A DNA stretch of 64,000 bases from an uncultured Eubacteriales bacterium (GTDB taxonomy: Bacteria > Bacillota > Clostridia > Oscillospirales > Acutalibacteraceae): assembly GCA_934457415.1 (NCBI GenBank), contig CAKSHM010000008.1:47915-111914 (forward strand), given 5' to 3'. Position numbers and translations under genes: made by a program. The notes beneath the pieces are model-generated. The model was given only the letters and a program-made list of their open reading frames with translations, ran no database searches and was not told the origin of the DNA. Below are positions 17,431 to 26,536 of this stretch, piece by piece (position 1 is the first letter of the stretch; each line of letters opens with the position of its first letter).

Positions 17431-17852
17431 CGTAAATCCTCCAATCTTTTATTTTCGCCGAGGCTTGCAACCTTGCTTACAAAATCATTCATGGTTTCGG
17501 CAAATTTTGCGCCTTCAGCCGCTGATACCCACTCAACTCTCGTTCTTTCTCTCTCTATTCCAAGATAATCAAGCATAGAGAAGAGCAGAGCCATACGGCG
17601 GCGCGTATAATAGTTGCCCGAAGTATAATGGCAGTCACCTGGGTGGCATCCGCAAAGGATTACACCGTCTGCTCCGCGCTGGAAAGCCCTTAATATAAAC
17701 ATCGGGTTTACTCTGCATGAGCAGGGAACGCGGATTATTTTGACATCTGCCGGATAATTAAGTCTGTTGTTTCCGGCAAGGTCGGCTCCCGCATAAGAGC
17801 ACCAGTTACAGCAGAATGCCACAATAAGCGGCTTATGTTCGTTTACTTGCAT
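17418..17852 (-). CDS. MvhD/FloxD-type [2Fe-2S] hydrogenase iron-sulfur subunit
   Basis: 144 residues, the usual size of MvhD. The conserved cysteines are present: FCCNWCSYAGADLAG, RVPCSCRVNP and ILCGCHPGDCHYTSGN. MvhD passes electrons from a donor module directly to HdrA. The gene overlaps hdrA by ten bases upstream and the FloxC-like gene by 13 downstream, in line with that bridging role. Confidence 0.9.
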   Translation of the reverse strand: MQVNEHKPLIVAFCCNWCSYAGADLAGNNRLNYPADVKIIRVPCSCRVNPMFILRAFQRGADGVILCGCHPGDCHYTSGNYYTRRRMALLFSMLDYLGIERERTRVEWVSAAEGAKFAETMNDFVSKVASLGENKRLEDLRCRK

Positions 17853-19837
17853 ATTGCGTCTACCTCCGCCATAATTTGTTTATTCATAAAGCCCTTAAGG
17901 TCCATAGCGCCTGACATACAGGCAACCGTACAGGCTCCGCAGCCCTGACAAACCGCTTCGTTGACCACCGCAACTCTGCGCACCTTTGTCGTTCTGTCGG
18001 GCATTCTGAATTCTTTGTTTTCATAGGAAATCGCACCGTAGGGGCATACCTTTTCGCAGGTTGAGCAGCCGTTACACATCATTTCATTTGAATGCGCAAC
18101 GCACGGGTTGCCCATAAGCTTATCCTTGCAGAGAAGTCCTATAACCTTTGATGCGGCGGCTCCTGCCTGAGATACGGTTTCGGGTATATCCTTCGGTCCC
18201 TGACATGTTCCCGAAAGGAATACACCGGCAGTCGGGCTTTCAACAGGACGAAGCTTCGGATGAGCCTCGGTGAAGAAATCATTGGTGTCCATACTTGCAG
18301 TAAGCATTGTCGCAAGGGGACGGGCGGATTTATCCGGCTCAATTGCGGCGGCGAGAACAACGAGGTCCGCGTCAATATGAAGCTGCTTGCCGTAAATAAG
18401 ATCGGAGCCCTGAACCTTAAGCTTTTTGCCTTCGGGTGTAACCTTACCGACCATACCCTTTATATAATGTACACCGTATTCTTCAACGGCTCTTCTGTAA
18501 AACTCATCAAAGTTCTTACCCGGGGTACGTACATCTATATAGAAGACATAAACCTCGGTATCGGGGTATTTATCTCTTATAAGCATTGCATGCTTTGCGG
18601 TATACATACAGCAAATTTTGGAGCAGTATTCCTTACCCTTTTCGGCGCAGTTTTCACATCTTGAGCCGACGCACTGAACGAAAACTATCGTATGAGGATG
18701 CTCCTTATCGGACGGTCTTAAAAGCGTTCCGCCGGTGGGTCCTGCAGCGTTCATAAGACGCTCAAGCTCTAAGGAGGTTATAACATCTTTAGACTGAGAA
18801 TAAGCAAACTCATCGAATTTTTCTACGGAAATCGGATTAAATCCGGTTGCGACGACAATTGCGCCGTATTTCTCCTCTATGAATTCGTCCTTTGCATTAT
18901 AATCAATAGCTCCTGCCGTGCATACCTTTGAACATACTCCGCATTTGCCGGTTTTAAGCATCATACAGTAATTCGGGTCAATAGTAGCGACCTTCGGAAC
19001 TGCCTGAGCAAACGGAATATAAACGGCACTTCTGTTATCCATTCCGAGGTTAAACTCATTCGGAACCTTTTTCTGTGGGCACTTTTCCGTACATAGACCG
19101 CAGCCTGTACAGATATCCTCTTTTACATATCTTGCTTTTCTTTTGATTGTTACATCGAAATTGCCTACAAAACCCTTGACTTCGGTTACTTCCGAATAAG
19201 AATAAATCTTTATTTTTTCATTCTGAGCAACATCAACCATTTTCGGCGTTAAAATACACGCGGCGCAGTCAAGCGTCGGGAATGTCTTATCAAGCTGAGA
19301 CATTTTACCGCCTATCGTAGGCTTTGTTTCGACTATATCAACAGGAAATCCCGCGTCGGCGATATCAAGCGCTGTCTGAATTCCCGCAATTCCTCCTCCG
19401 ATAACAAGCGCACGCTTAGTAACGGGGCTTTCACCGGGGGTAAGAGGTGTATTTAAATTAACCTTTGCCACAGCGGCTTTTGCAATTATTATCGCCTTTT
19501 CGGTGCCTATGGGCATATCCTTATGTACCCAAGAGCACTGCTCGCGGATGTTTGCGATTTCAATCATATATGAATTTATTCCTGCCGCGGCGGCGGTTTT
19601 GCGGAATGTTGCCTCATGCATTCTCGGAGAACATGAACATACTACAATTCCCGTAAGCTTATATTCTTTAATGGCATTTTTAATTAAATCCTGACCTGCC
19701 TGAGAGCACATATACTGATATTCGGTGGAGAAAACAACCCCCTGCTCAGATTTTAAAGCCTCGGCAACAGCCTTTACATCTACCGTTCCGGCAATATTTG
19801 TACCGCAATGGCAGACAAAAACTCCTATTCTTTGCAT
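17843..19837 (-). CDS. hdrA: Heterodisulfide reductase subunit A-like flavoprotein
   Basis: 664 residues, full length. Motifs in order: N-terminal IGVFVCHCGTNI with VVCSCSPRMHEATF, FAD site ALVIGGGIAGIQTALDIADAG, the extra cluster region TFPTLDCAACILTPKM, ferredoxin motifs CTGCGLCTEKCP, CGVCSKVC, and C-terminal CNGCSTCEKVCP and CQGCGACTVACMSGA. HdrA is the electron-bifurcating FAD subunit that in methanogens and sulfate reducers couples ferredoxin with a disulfide. The TFPTLDC position is Cys, not selenocysteine. Here it should join the Flox (NADH) side to HdrBC and the fumarate reductase. Confidence 0.9.
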   Translation of the reverse strand: MQRIGVFVCHCGTNIAGTVDVKAVAEALKSEQGVVFSTEYQYMCSQAGQDLIKNAIKEYKLTGIVVCSCSPRMHEATFRKTAAAAGINSYMIEIANIREQCSWVHKDMPIGTEKAIIIAKAAVAKVNLNTPLTPGESPVTKRALVIGGGIAGIQTALDIADAGFPVDIVETKPTIGGKMSQLDKTFPTLDCAACILTPKMVDVAQNEKIKIYSYSEVTEVKGFVGNFDVTIKRKARYVKEDICTGCGLCTEKCPQKKVPNEFNLGMDNRSAVYIPFAQAVPKVATIDPNYCMMLKTGKCGVCSKVCTAGAIDYNAKDEFIEEKYGAIVVATGFNPISVEKFDEFAYSQSKDVITSLELERLMNAAGPTGGTLLRPSDKEHPHTIVFVQCVGSRCENCAEKGKEYCSKICCMYTAKHAMLIRDKYPDTEVYVFYIDVRTPGKNFDEFYRRAVEEYGVHYIKGMVGKVTPEGKKLKVQGSDLIYGKQLHIDADLVVLAAAIEPDKSARPLATMLTASMDTNDFFTEAHPKLRPVESPTAGVFLSGTCQGPKDIPETVSQAGAAASKVIGLLCKDKLMGNPCVAHSNEMMCNGCSTCEKVCPYGAISYENKEFRMPDRTTKVRRVAVVNEAVCQGCGACTVACMSGAMDLKGFMNKQIMAEVDAICK

Positions 19838-19853
19838 AGATCCTTTCTCCTTT

Positions 19854-20246
19854 CTACTTGGAATATTTGCGCAGTGCGCTCATAACAGCCTGCTGAGGCA
19901 TATCATCATCAATAAGATTGGGAATATCGTCAGCCTTTAAATGATTGGCACCCTTTTGCCTTATAACCGCAAGTCTTACAGCTTCGATTATCTTTGCCGG
20001 CTCGACGCCTCTCGGACAGCGGTCGACGCAGGCGAAGCATGAAAGACATTTATAAACCGATTCGGATTTCATCAATGTTTCAATATCGCCGTTTTCAACC
20101 ATATAAACAAACTGATGGGGATGATATTCCATTTCATCATAAGACGGACATGTTCCCGAGCATTTTCCGCAGCGCATACATTTAAGCGGATTAACGCCGC
20201 TCATACGCAGAATATTTTCTTTTAAAGCTTCGTTTTTATTCTGCAT
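19854..20246 (-). CDS. hdrC: Heterodisulfide reductase subunit C-like ferredoxin
   Basis: 130 residues with two [4Fe-4S] motifs, CMRCGKCSGTCPSYDEMEYHP and CLSCFACVDRCPRGVEP, the standard HdrC layout. It links HdrA to HdrB. It overlaps hdrB by 11 bases and ends 16 bases before hdrA. Confidence 0.9.
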   Translation of the reverse strand: MQNKNEALKENILRMSGVNPLKCMRCGKCSGTCPSYDEMEYHPHQFVYMVENGDIETLMKSESVYKCLSCFACVDRCPRGVEPAKIIEAVRLAVIRQKGANHLKADDIPNLIDDDMPQQAVMSALRKYSK

Positions 20247-21042
20247 AACCGTCCTCCTTTATACCGAGAGCCTCTGCTAAAAGCTCCGTGAAATAAACAA
20301 CCGGAATTTCGCTTCCGTTTTTGACAAGATTATATTTACAAAGCGGACATGCCGTTACCATAAGCTCGGCTCCGCAGCTTGCGGCATTTGAAGAAACCGC
20401 ATTTGACCTTTTCTTTGCCTGTTCTGGGTCTTCAAGAGCGATATATCCGCCGCAGCACTCGTTTCTCTGCGAGTAAATAACCGGCTCGGCGCCCAGCGCT
20501 TTTATGAAATCCTCCATTATTTTGGGATTTTCGGCGTCGTCAGTTTTCATAACGCTGTTCGGTCTTAAAAGAAGACATCCGTAATAAGCGGCTATCTTTT
20601 TACCCGTAAGCGGATTTTTAACGGCTTCCTTTATTTTATCAAAGCCTATTTTATCTCTTAAAAACTCAAGATAATGAAGCACCTCGGTCTCGCCGCCGTA
20701 AGGCTCTCTTTTTTCCTTATCCTGAGACAGATAATTATTTACCTTAAATGCAAAATCACTGTCTGTTTTAACAGCATGATTGGTCTGCTTTATAACATTA
20801 TGGCAGGCAGAACATACCGTTACAAGAGGTCTTCCCTCTTCTTTTGCCGCAATAAGCGCGCGGACGCTCGGAAGCTTTGAAGCTATCTCGTCTTTAGCGC
20901 TTACGAATACTCCTCCGCAGCACTGCCAGTTTTCGATTTCAACCAGCTCAAAGCCCAAAGCCTTTGCGCATTCGCGGGCATAAAAATCAAGCTTTTTGGC
21001 TTTTGTACGCAAAGTACACCCCGGAAAATAACTGACCTTCAT
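20236..21042 (-). CDS. hdrB: Heterodisulfide reductase subunit B-like CCG protein
   Basis: 268 residues with two complete CCG domains: FPGCTLRTKAKKLD with NWQCCGG and CSACHN in the first, YYGCLLLRP with NECCGGYIALEDP and CPLCKYNL in the second. In methanogens these bind noncubane clusters that split the CoM-CoB disulfide. Here no thiol cofactor gene is seen; a nearby FrdAB may be the final acceptor. First Hdr gene of the operon, 18 bases after fumC. Confidence 0.9.
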   Translation of the reverse strand: MKVSYFPGCTLRTKAKKLDFYARECAKALGFELVEIENWQCCGGVFVSAKDEIASKLPSVRALIAAKEEGRPLVTVCSACHNVIKQTNHAVKTDSDFAFKVNNYLSQDKEKREPYGGETEVLHYLEFLRDKIGFDKIKEAVKNPLTGKKIAAYYGCLLLRPNSVMKTDDAENPKIMEDFIKALGAEPVIYSQRNECCGGYIALEDPEQAKKRSNAVSSNAASCGAELMVTACPLCKYNLVKNGSEIPVVYFTELLAEALGIKEDGYAE

Positions 21043-21060
21043 CTGTTTCCTCCTGTTTAT

Positions 21061-22437
21061 TTATACCATCTCTTCGGGATGGAAAACTTCATCAAATTTT
21101 TCCGCTGTCAGGAAACCGAGCTCAACGCAGGCGCTTTTAAGCGAAATATTATCCTTGAATGCTTTTTTTGCAGTCTTAGCGGCATTTTCATAACCTATAT
21201 AAGGATTTAGAGCAGTAACCAGCATAAGCGAATTATGAAGATTATGGTGCATTTTTTCCTTATTGGCGGTAATTCCCACCGCACAGTTATTATTGAACGA
21301 AACGATTGCCTCAGCCAAAAGTCTTGCGGACTGCAGAAAATTATACGCTGTAACCGGCATGAAAACATTAAGCTCAAAATTGCCCTGAGAAGCCGCCATT
21401 CCCACCGCGACATCATTTCCCATAACCTGAACCGCAACCATTGTTACAGCCTCGCACTGAGTCGGGTTGACCTTTCCCGGCATTATGGAAGATCCGGGCT
21501 CGTTTTCGGGGATATGAATTTCTCCGAGACCGTCACGCGGGCCTGACGCAAGCCATCTTACATCATTTGCGATTTTCATCATATCGCAGGCGCAAGCTTT
21601 TATTGCGCCGTGAGCGAAAACGATTTCATCTTTGGATGTAAGAGCATGGAATTTATTGCCTGCGGTTACAAAACTCTTGTTTGTAAGCTCGGCTACCTTT
21701 TTTGCAACAAGAGTGTCAAAGCCTTTAGGCGCGTTAAGCCCTGTTCCGACGGCGGTTCCGCCGAGTGCCAATTCATGCAGCGGAACAAGAGCGGATTTTA
21801 AAAGCTCGACATCGCGCTCAAGACTTGCTCTCCAGCCGGAAATTTCCTGACTGAATTTAATCGGAGTAGCGTCCTGAAGATGGGTACGCCCCGATTTAAC
21901 GATTCCCTCATTTTCCTTTTCAAGTCTTTTAAAAGTTGCGATAAGCATTTCGATTGCAGGGATAAGCTTATCCTCCACAGCCAAAACTGCCGATATGTGC
22001 ATAGCCGTCGGGAAGGTGTCGTTCGACGACTGGCTCATATTTATATCATCATTGGGATGGCAGAGCTTTTTATCCGCAATCTGGTTTGCGCGGTTTGCGA
22101 TAACCTCGTTCGCATTCATATTAGACTGTGTGCCGGAGCCTGTCTGCCAGACAACAAGCGGGAAATGACTGTTGAGTGAACCCGAAATAACCTCGTCGCA
22201 GGCAGCTGTTATAGCTTTAAGCTTTTCTTCGGTCATCTTTTCGGGGCGAAGCTCGGCATTTGCCATTGCCGCCGCCTTTTTAAGAATTCCGAAAGCATGA
22301 GTGATTTCGCGCGGCATGGTTTCGATATCCACGCCTATTTTAAAGTTCTCATGGCTTCTTTGTGTCTGAGCCGCCCAAAGCCTGTCGGCAGGAACCTTCA
22401 TATCTCCCATGGAATCGTGTTCGATGCGGTAATCCAT
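21061..22437 (-). CDS. fumC: Class II fumarate hydratase
   Basis: 458 residues, full length. Fumarase/aspartase signature GSSIMPGKVNPTQCEA, with SGTQSNMNANEVIANRA, MSQSSNDTFPTAMH and GRTHLQDATPIKFSQE. The THLQDA segment and overall length fit FumC rather than aspartase. It dehydrates malate to fumarate in the cytosol. Flanked by malate dehydrogenase and the Hdr genes, it connects oxaloacetate reduction to fumarate reduction. Confidence 0.92.
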   Translation of the reverse strand: MDYRIEHDSMGDMKVPADRLWAAQTQRSHENFKIGVDIETMPREITHAFGILKKAAAMANAELRPEKMTEEKLKAITAACDEVISGSLNSHFPLVVWQTGSGTQSNMNANEVIANRANQIADKKLCHPNDDINMSQSSNDTFPTAMHISAVLAVEDKLIPAIEMLIATFKRLEKENEGIVKSGRTHLQDATPIKFSQEISGWRASLERDVELLKSALVPLHELALGGTAVGTGLNAPKGFDTLVAKKVAELTNKSFVTAGNKFHALTSKDEIVFAHGAIKACACDMMKIANDVRWLASGPRDGLGEIHIPENEPGSSIMPGKVNPTQCEAVTMVAVQVMGNDVAVGMAASQGNFELNVFMPVTAYNFLQSARLLAEAIVSFNNNCAVGITANKEKMHHNLHNSLMLVTALNPYIGYENAAKTAKKAFKDNISLKSACVELGFLTAEKFDEVFHPEEMV

Positions 22438-22455
22438 TTTTAAAACGACCTTTCT

Positions 22456-23403
22456 TTAAATATTAAGGCTTCCGATAACCTGCTTTAATGTATCGGCACT
22501 GTTTCTCAGTTTTACAACCTCTTCGTCCGTAAGAGAAATATTCACCTTTCCGCGGACGCAGTTATTGCCGATAAGATTGAGTGTGCTTAAGCAGACATCG
22601 TCAATTCCGTATTCGCCGTGCATCATGGTAGAAACGGTCATGGTTGTATCCATTCCGCCGAGAAGACATCTGCAGATATGGCATACGGAAACCGAAACGG
22701 CATAGAAGGTTGCGCCCTTTCTTGCGATAACCCTTCCGCCCGATTTTCTTACATACTGCTCAACATCGCTTAAATTAAGCGGAGGATTTATAAGTCCCGC
22801 AATTTCGGTTGAGAACTGCTGACAGTCCTTAATCGGAACATTTGAAATATTTGCCACAGACCACGGAATAAACGAAGAATCTCCGTGTTCCCCGAAAACA
22901 TAAGCGTGAACATTAGCCTGACTTATGTTATAATACTCAGAGAGTCTCGCACGCAGACGCGCGGTATCGAGAATTGTTCCAGAGCCCACAATTTTATTTT
23001 CGGGAATTCCCGAGAACTTACAGAAAGTATAGGTAAGAATATCGACAGGATTACTTACAATTATGTAGGTCGCATTAGGGGCATGCTTAGTAATTTCCGG
23101 AATAATGCTTTTAGTTATATCCACATTTGTCTGAGCAAGCTCAAGTCTTGTCTGTCCGGGTTTTCTTGCAATACCCGAAGTGAGAATTACTATGTCGGAA
23201 TTTTCAGCGTCGCGGTAGTCGCCTGCGTAAACAGAGCAGGAGTTGCAGAACGGCGTACCCTGTCTGATATCAAGCGCTTCTCCGAGTGCCTTTTCATTAT
23301 TGATGTCGATCATGACTATATCAGACGCAATACCCATTACCGTGAGAGTGTACGCGATAGTCGAGCCGACGCTTCCTGTACCTATGATTGAAATTTTGTT
23401 CAT
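22456..23403 (-). CDS. mdh: Malate dehydrogenase of the lactate/malate dehydrogenase family
   Basis: 315 residues with NAD motif IIGTGSVGSTIAYTL and catalytic GEHGDS (His173) and LDTARLR (Asp147). The overall sequence looks like an LDH, but the substrate-specificity residue (position 102 in LDH numbering) is Arg80 in GIARKPGQTRLELAQTN, where lactate dehydrogenases have Gln. Arg there selects oxaloacetate/malate. The neighbouring fumarase supports MDH. It is the first gene of the redox operon and would consume NADH to make malate. SD AGGAAGG is in front of the ATG. Confidence 0.85.
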   Translation of the reverse strand: MNKISIIGTGSVGSTIAYTLTVMGIASDIVMIDINNEKALGEALDIRQGTPFCNSCSVYAGDYRDAENSDIVILTSGIARKPGQTRLELAQTNVDITKSIIPEITKHAPNATYIIVSNPVDILTYTFCKFSGIPENKIVGSGTILDTARLRARLSEYYNISQANVHAYVFGEHGDSSFIPWSVANISNVPIKDCQQFSTEIAGLINPPLNLSDVEQYVRKSGGRVIARKGATFYAVSVSVCHICRCLLGGMDTTMTVSTMMHGEYGIDDVCLSTLNLIGNNCVRGKVNISLTDEEVVKLRNSADTLKQVIGSLNI

Positions 23404-23712
23404 AATACACCTTCCTATATTACATATTTATCATATTATATCATATTGTGTCTGATTTTGGAATTGCAAGTTTTGCATAGCGGTATACCATATTTGTATA
23501 TAACCGAGTTCTTCTATGCGAAAAAGAAATCGCGTTCATAAAATAAGCTTTTTTTACCGTCTGTGAAACTATGTTAAAAATATATTATTTATTATGTTTT
23601 TATTTTAATATAAATTTATGTTATAAAGTGGGAAAAAGCGATAATAAAGGCACTTGTAAACATACTGTATATGTGTTATACTTTAATTGCGTTTAAAAAG
23701 GGAGTGTGAAAA
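23404..23712. other. AT-rich divergent intergenic region between mdh and the P-type ATPase
   Basis: About 309 bases, very AT-rich, with no ORF worth calling. It carries the ATPase promoter at 23654-23682 and a weaker minus-strand candidate for the mdh operon: TATAAT at 23435-23440 with TTCCAA 17 bases upstream (23458-23463). I searched by eye for a Rex-type TTGTGA-N6-TCACAA operator and did not see one. Confidence 0.5.
23654..23682 (+). promoter_or_regulatory. Promoter of the P-type ATPase gene
   Basis: TTGTAA (23654-23659) and TATACT (23677-23682) with a 17-base spacer, 30 bases ahead of the start codon. Confidence 0.65.
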
Positions 23713-26073
23713 ATGCAAAATGATAATATGCTGCCCGAGGGTCTGTCCGAAGCGGAAGCCGCAAAAAGGGCGCAGAATGGTCTTTCAAACGAGAGCGTTA
23801 CACAAGCGGGAAAATCGGTAAAGGACATTATTCTTTCAAATACACTGACATATTTTAACTTTATTTTCCTGATTATAACAGTTTTGCTATGCATTGTCGG
23901 CTCTTTCAGAAATCTCACGTTCCTGCCTGTTATCATCGGAAATACATTGGTCGGAATTTTTCAGGAAATCAAGGCTAAGAAAACACTTGATAAAATGAAT
24001 CTTATAAATTCGCCCCATGCCGAAGTTATAAGAGACGGAATAAGAAAAAAAATCCGTTCTTCTTCTCTGGTTTTGGGCGATACCGTTATATTTGCCTCGG
24101 GAGATCAGATTTGCGCCGACGCACGGGTTATAAGCGGAGAGATTTTTGTAAATGAAGCGCTGCTTACTGGCGAAGAGGATGAAATAAAAAAATCCGTGGG
24201 CGACAGACTGCTTTCCGGCAGCTTTATAGTATCGGGCGAATGCTGTGCGGTTTTAGAAAGCGTAGGAAAAGAATCATATATTTCAAAGCTTACTATGCAG
24301 GCTAAAACAGTAGACACAAAAGAACAGTCTGAAATGATAAGGTCTATTAACAAGATAGTTAAATGGATGGGAATTATTCTGATTCCTATCGGAAGCATTC
24401 TTTTTTATCAAAGCTTTTTTATAAAGCACAACAGTTTTGCTGACAGCGTTGTTTCAATGGTAGCAGCGATAATCGGCATGATTCCCGAAGGGCTTTATCT
24501 TCTTACAACGGCGGCTTTAGCGCTTGGAACGATAAGGCTGGCTAAGAAAAAAGTGCTTTTAAACGATATGAAAAGCATAGAATCTCTTGCGCGGGTTGAT
24601 ATTCTTTGCGTCGATAAAACAGGCACTATAACCCAGCCTTCTATGCAGGTGCGTACTGTTATAAACGCAGAGGATTTTACTGAGAATGAATCGGTTTTAA
24701 ACAATGAAATGCTTTTTAATTACATAAACGCATCTGTTGACACTAACACAACCATGAAGGCGCTTAAAAGCTATCTAAAGGAGAATTCCGATAAAATACA
24801 GTTTTTTAAAGCCGCTTTGGAACTAAAACCTTTTTCCTCAGCTTATAAATACGGCACCGCAACCTTTGAAAACGGAACTTTTATTTTAGGCGCACCGGAA
24901 TTTGTGCTTAAAGACAAGGTTTCCGATTACAGCGGGCTTACCGATAAATATATAAAAAAAGGATACCGTATTTTATGCTTTGCACGGCTTAAAGAAAGCA
25001 GTGTATGTCCGCTTTTGTTTATAGTTCTTTCAAACGCTCTGAGAATCGGCGCGCAGAAAACATTCAGATATTTTAAGGAGCAGGGCGTAACGGTAAAGGT
25101 AATATCGGGGGACCATCCGGAAACCGTAAGCGAAATCGCAAGGCTCGCAGGAATCGAGAATTATGATAAGTTTATTGACGCAACAAAGCTTGACACAAAA
25201 GAAAAAATCGAAAAAGCGGCGCTTACATATACCGTTTTCGGCAGAGTAACTCCGAAGCAAAAGCAAATGCTTGTCAAAGCCATGCAAAGGAAAAATCATA
25301 CGGTTGCCATGACGGGCGACGGTGTAAACGATATTTTGGCTTTAAAGGACGCGGACTGCTCAATAGCCATGGCATCGGGAAGCGAGGCGGTTTCTCAGGT
25401 AGCACAGGTCGTTCTTCTTGATTCGGATTTTTCGAAAATGCCGAGCGTTGTGCTGGAGGGAAGAAGAGTTGTCAACAATGTTCAGCGTTCCGCAAGCCTG
25501 TTTTTGGTTAAAAATATCTTCTCTGTCCTGCTTTCGATTTTAGCATCGGTGCTTTTACTTTCCTATCCGTTAGAGCCTACGCATATTTCGCTTATAAGTA
25601 TGTTCACAATAGGAATTCCGGGATTTTTACTTGCGCTTGAAAGCAACAGAAACCGAATTGAAGGAAGTTTTCTTAAAAATGTTTTAAGGTCGGCGCTCCC
25701 CGCGGGACTGACTGACGCAATTATTGTCGGCTCACTGACGGTATTCAAACAGGTATTTAATCTTCCGAAAGCGGATGTGGCAACCGCCTCAACCCTTATT
25801 CTGTCATTTGTAGGCTTTATGATTTTAAGGAAAATAAGTCTGCCGTTCAATAAATACAGACTTGGTGTTTTCCTGATAAATATTTTAGGAATGGTATTAA
25901 CCTTGTTTTTCATACCCAATTTCTTTAAGGTAGTTATGATACCGGTTACAAGCATTCAGCTTACTATTCTGTTTTCTTTTGCCGCAGAATCAATTTTCAG
26001 GGCGCTGTCGGTTATTATAGATAAAAATCCCAAACTTAAAAAGCGGAATAAAAGCAAGAAAAAAGCGGGTTAA
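23713..26073 (+). CDS. P-type cation-transporting ATPase (CtpE-like)
   Basis: 786 residues. Complete P-type machinery: TGEE in the actuator domain (LLTGEEDEIKK), PEGL in M4 (GMIPEGLYLLTT), phosphorylated Asp301 in CVDKTGTITQPS, ISGDHPETV and MTGDGVNDILALKDADCSIAM. About ten membrane helices in pairs. The PEGL plus GDGVNDILALK pattern resembles mycobacterial CtpE-like calcium ATPases more than heavy-metal pumps; the ion is not certain. Single gene between its own promoter and a terminator that overlaps its stop codon. Confidence 0.88.
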   Translation: MQNDNMLPEGLSEAEAAKRAQNGLSNESVTQAGKSVKDIILSNTLTYFNFIFLIITVLLCIVGSFRNLTFLPVIIGNTLVGIFQEIKAKKTLDKMNLINSPHAEVIRDGIRKKIRSSSLVLGDTVIFASGDQICADARVISGEIFVNEALLTGEEDEIKKSVGDRLLSGSFIVSGECCAVLESVGKESYISKLTMQAKTVDTKEQSEMIRSINKIVKWMGIILIPIGSILFYQSFFIKHNSFADSVVSMVAAIIGMIPEGLYLLTTAALALGTIRLAKKKVLLNDMKSIESLARVDILCVDKTGTITQPSMQVRTVINAEDFTENESVLNNEMLFNYINASVDTNTTMKALKSYLKENSDKIQFFKAALELKPFSSAYKYGTATFENGTFILGAPEFVLKDKVSDYSGLTDKYIKKGYRILCFARLKESSVCPLLFIVLSNALRIGAQKTFRYFKEQGVTVKVISGDHPETVSEIARLAGIENYDKFIDATKLDTKEKIEKAALTYTVFGRVTPKQKQMLVKAMQRKNHTVAMTGDGVNDILALKDADCSIAMASGSEAVSQVAQVVLLDSDFSKMPSVVLEGRRVVNNVQRSASLFLVKNIFSVLLSILASVLLLSYPLEPTHISLISMFTIGIPGFLLALESNRNRIEGSFLKNVLRSALPAGLTDAIIVGSLTVFKQVFNLPKADVATASTLILSFVGFMILRKISLPFNKYRLGVFLINILGMVLTLFFIPNFFKVVMIPVTSIQLTILFSFAAESIFRALSVIIDKNPKLKKRNKSKKKAG

Positions 26074-26092
26074 GTGATTCACTTAACCCGCT
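26064..26092. terminator. Bidirectional terminator between the P-type ATPase and atpC
   Basis: Perfect 13-base stem AGCGGGTTAAGTG (26064-26076) and CACTTAACCCGCT (26080-26092). It includes the ATPase stop codon. On the minus strand it is followed by six T residues, so it is a strong terminator for the ATP synthase operon; on the plus strand the T run is weaker. Confidence 0.85.
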
Positions 26093-26122
26093 GATATTTT
26101 GCACATTTTGCTTCCTACAATA

Positions 26123-26536
26123 CTACAAATTGCTTCCGCTGTTTTTAACCCGCATTCTCGCAATATTCCTTGCAAGCAAAAGCTGAGTTGATTTATATTC
26201 CCTGTAGCTTTGTTTTTGGAGCAAAGCTTCTTTAGCCTCTGCCGCTGCTATTTCAGCCATTTTTTCGTCGATTTCCTCGGGCCGCTCGGCAGAATCCACA
26301 AGCAATAAAACCTCGCCGTTTTCGATTTTACACAGTCCCGAAGAAACGGCGGCTATCTGATTCTTTCCGCCCTTTGCCCTGAATGTGGCAGTTCCCGGGA
26401 CTACAGCCGTAATAGCATTGGCATGGTCGGCTAAAATTCCGTACTGCCCGTTTGAAGTCGGAATTATAAGAGATTCGCATTCGCCGTCAAAAAAAGTGTT
26501 GTCGGCGGCAAGAATATGCACCTTAAAGCTTTTCAT
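26123..26536 (-). CDS. atpC: ATP synthase F1 subunit epsilon
   Basis: 137 residues: N-terminal beta sandwich (FKVHILAADNTFFDGECESLIIPTSNGQYGILADHANAITAVVPG) and a C-terminal helical hairpin. It is the inhibitory/coupling subunit on the central stalk. Last gene of the atp operon, overlapping atpD by 14 bases. Confidence 0.92.
   Translation of the reverse strand: MKSFKVHILAADNTFFDGECESLIIPTSNGQYGILADHANAITAVVPGTATFRAKGGKNQIAAVSSGLCKIENGEVLLLVDSAERPEEIDEKMAEIAAAEAKEALLQKQSYREYKSTQLLLARNIARMRVKNSGSNL

Noticed and set aside
17843..19837. Selenocysteine in HdrA
   Set aside because: The frame has no internal TGA and the extra cluster position is a normal Cys.
22456..23403. Lactate dehydrogenase label
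   Set aside because: Arg at the specificity position and the neighbouring fumarase favour malate dehydrogenase.
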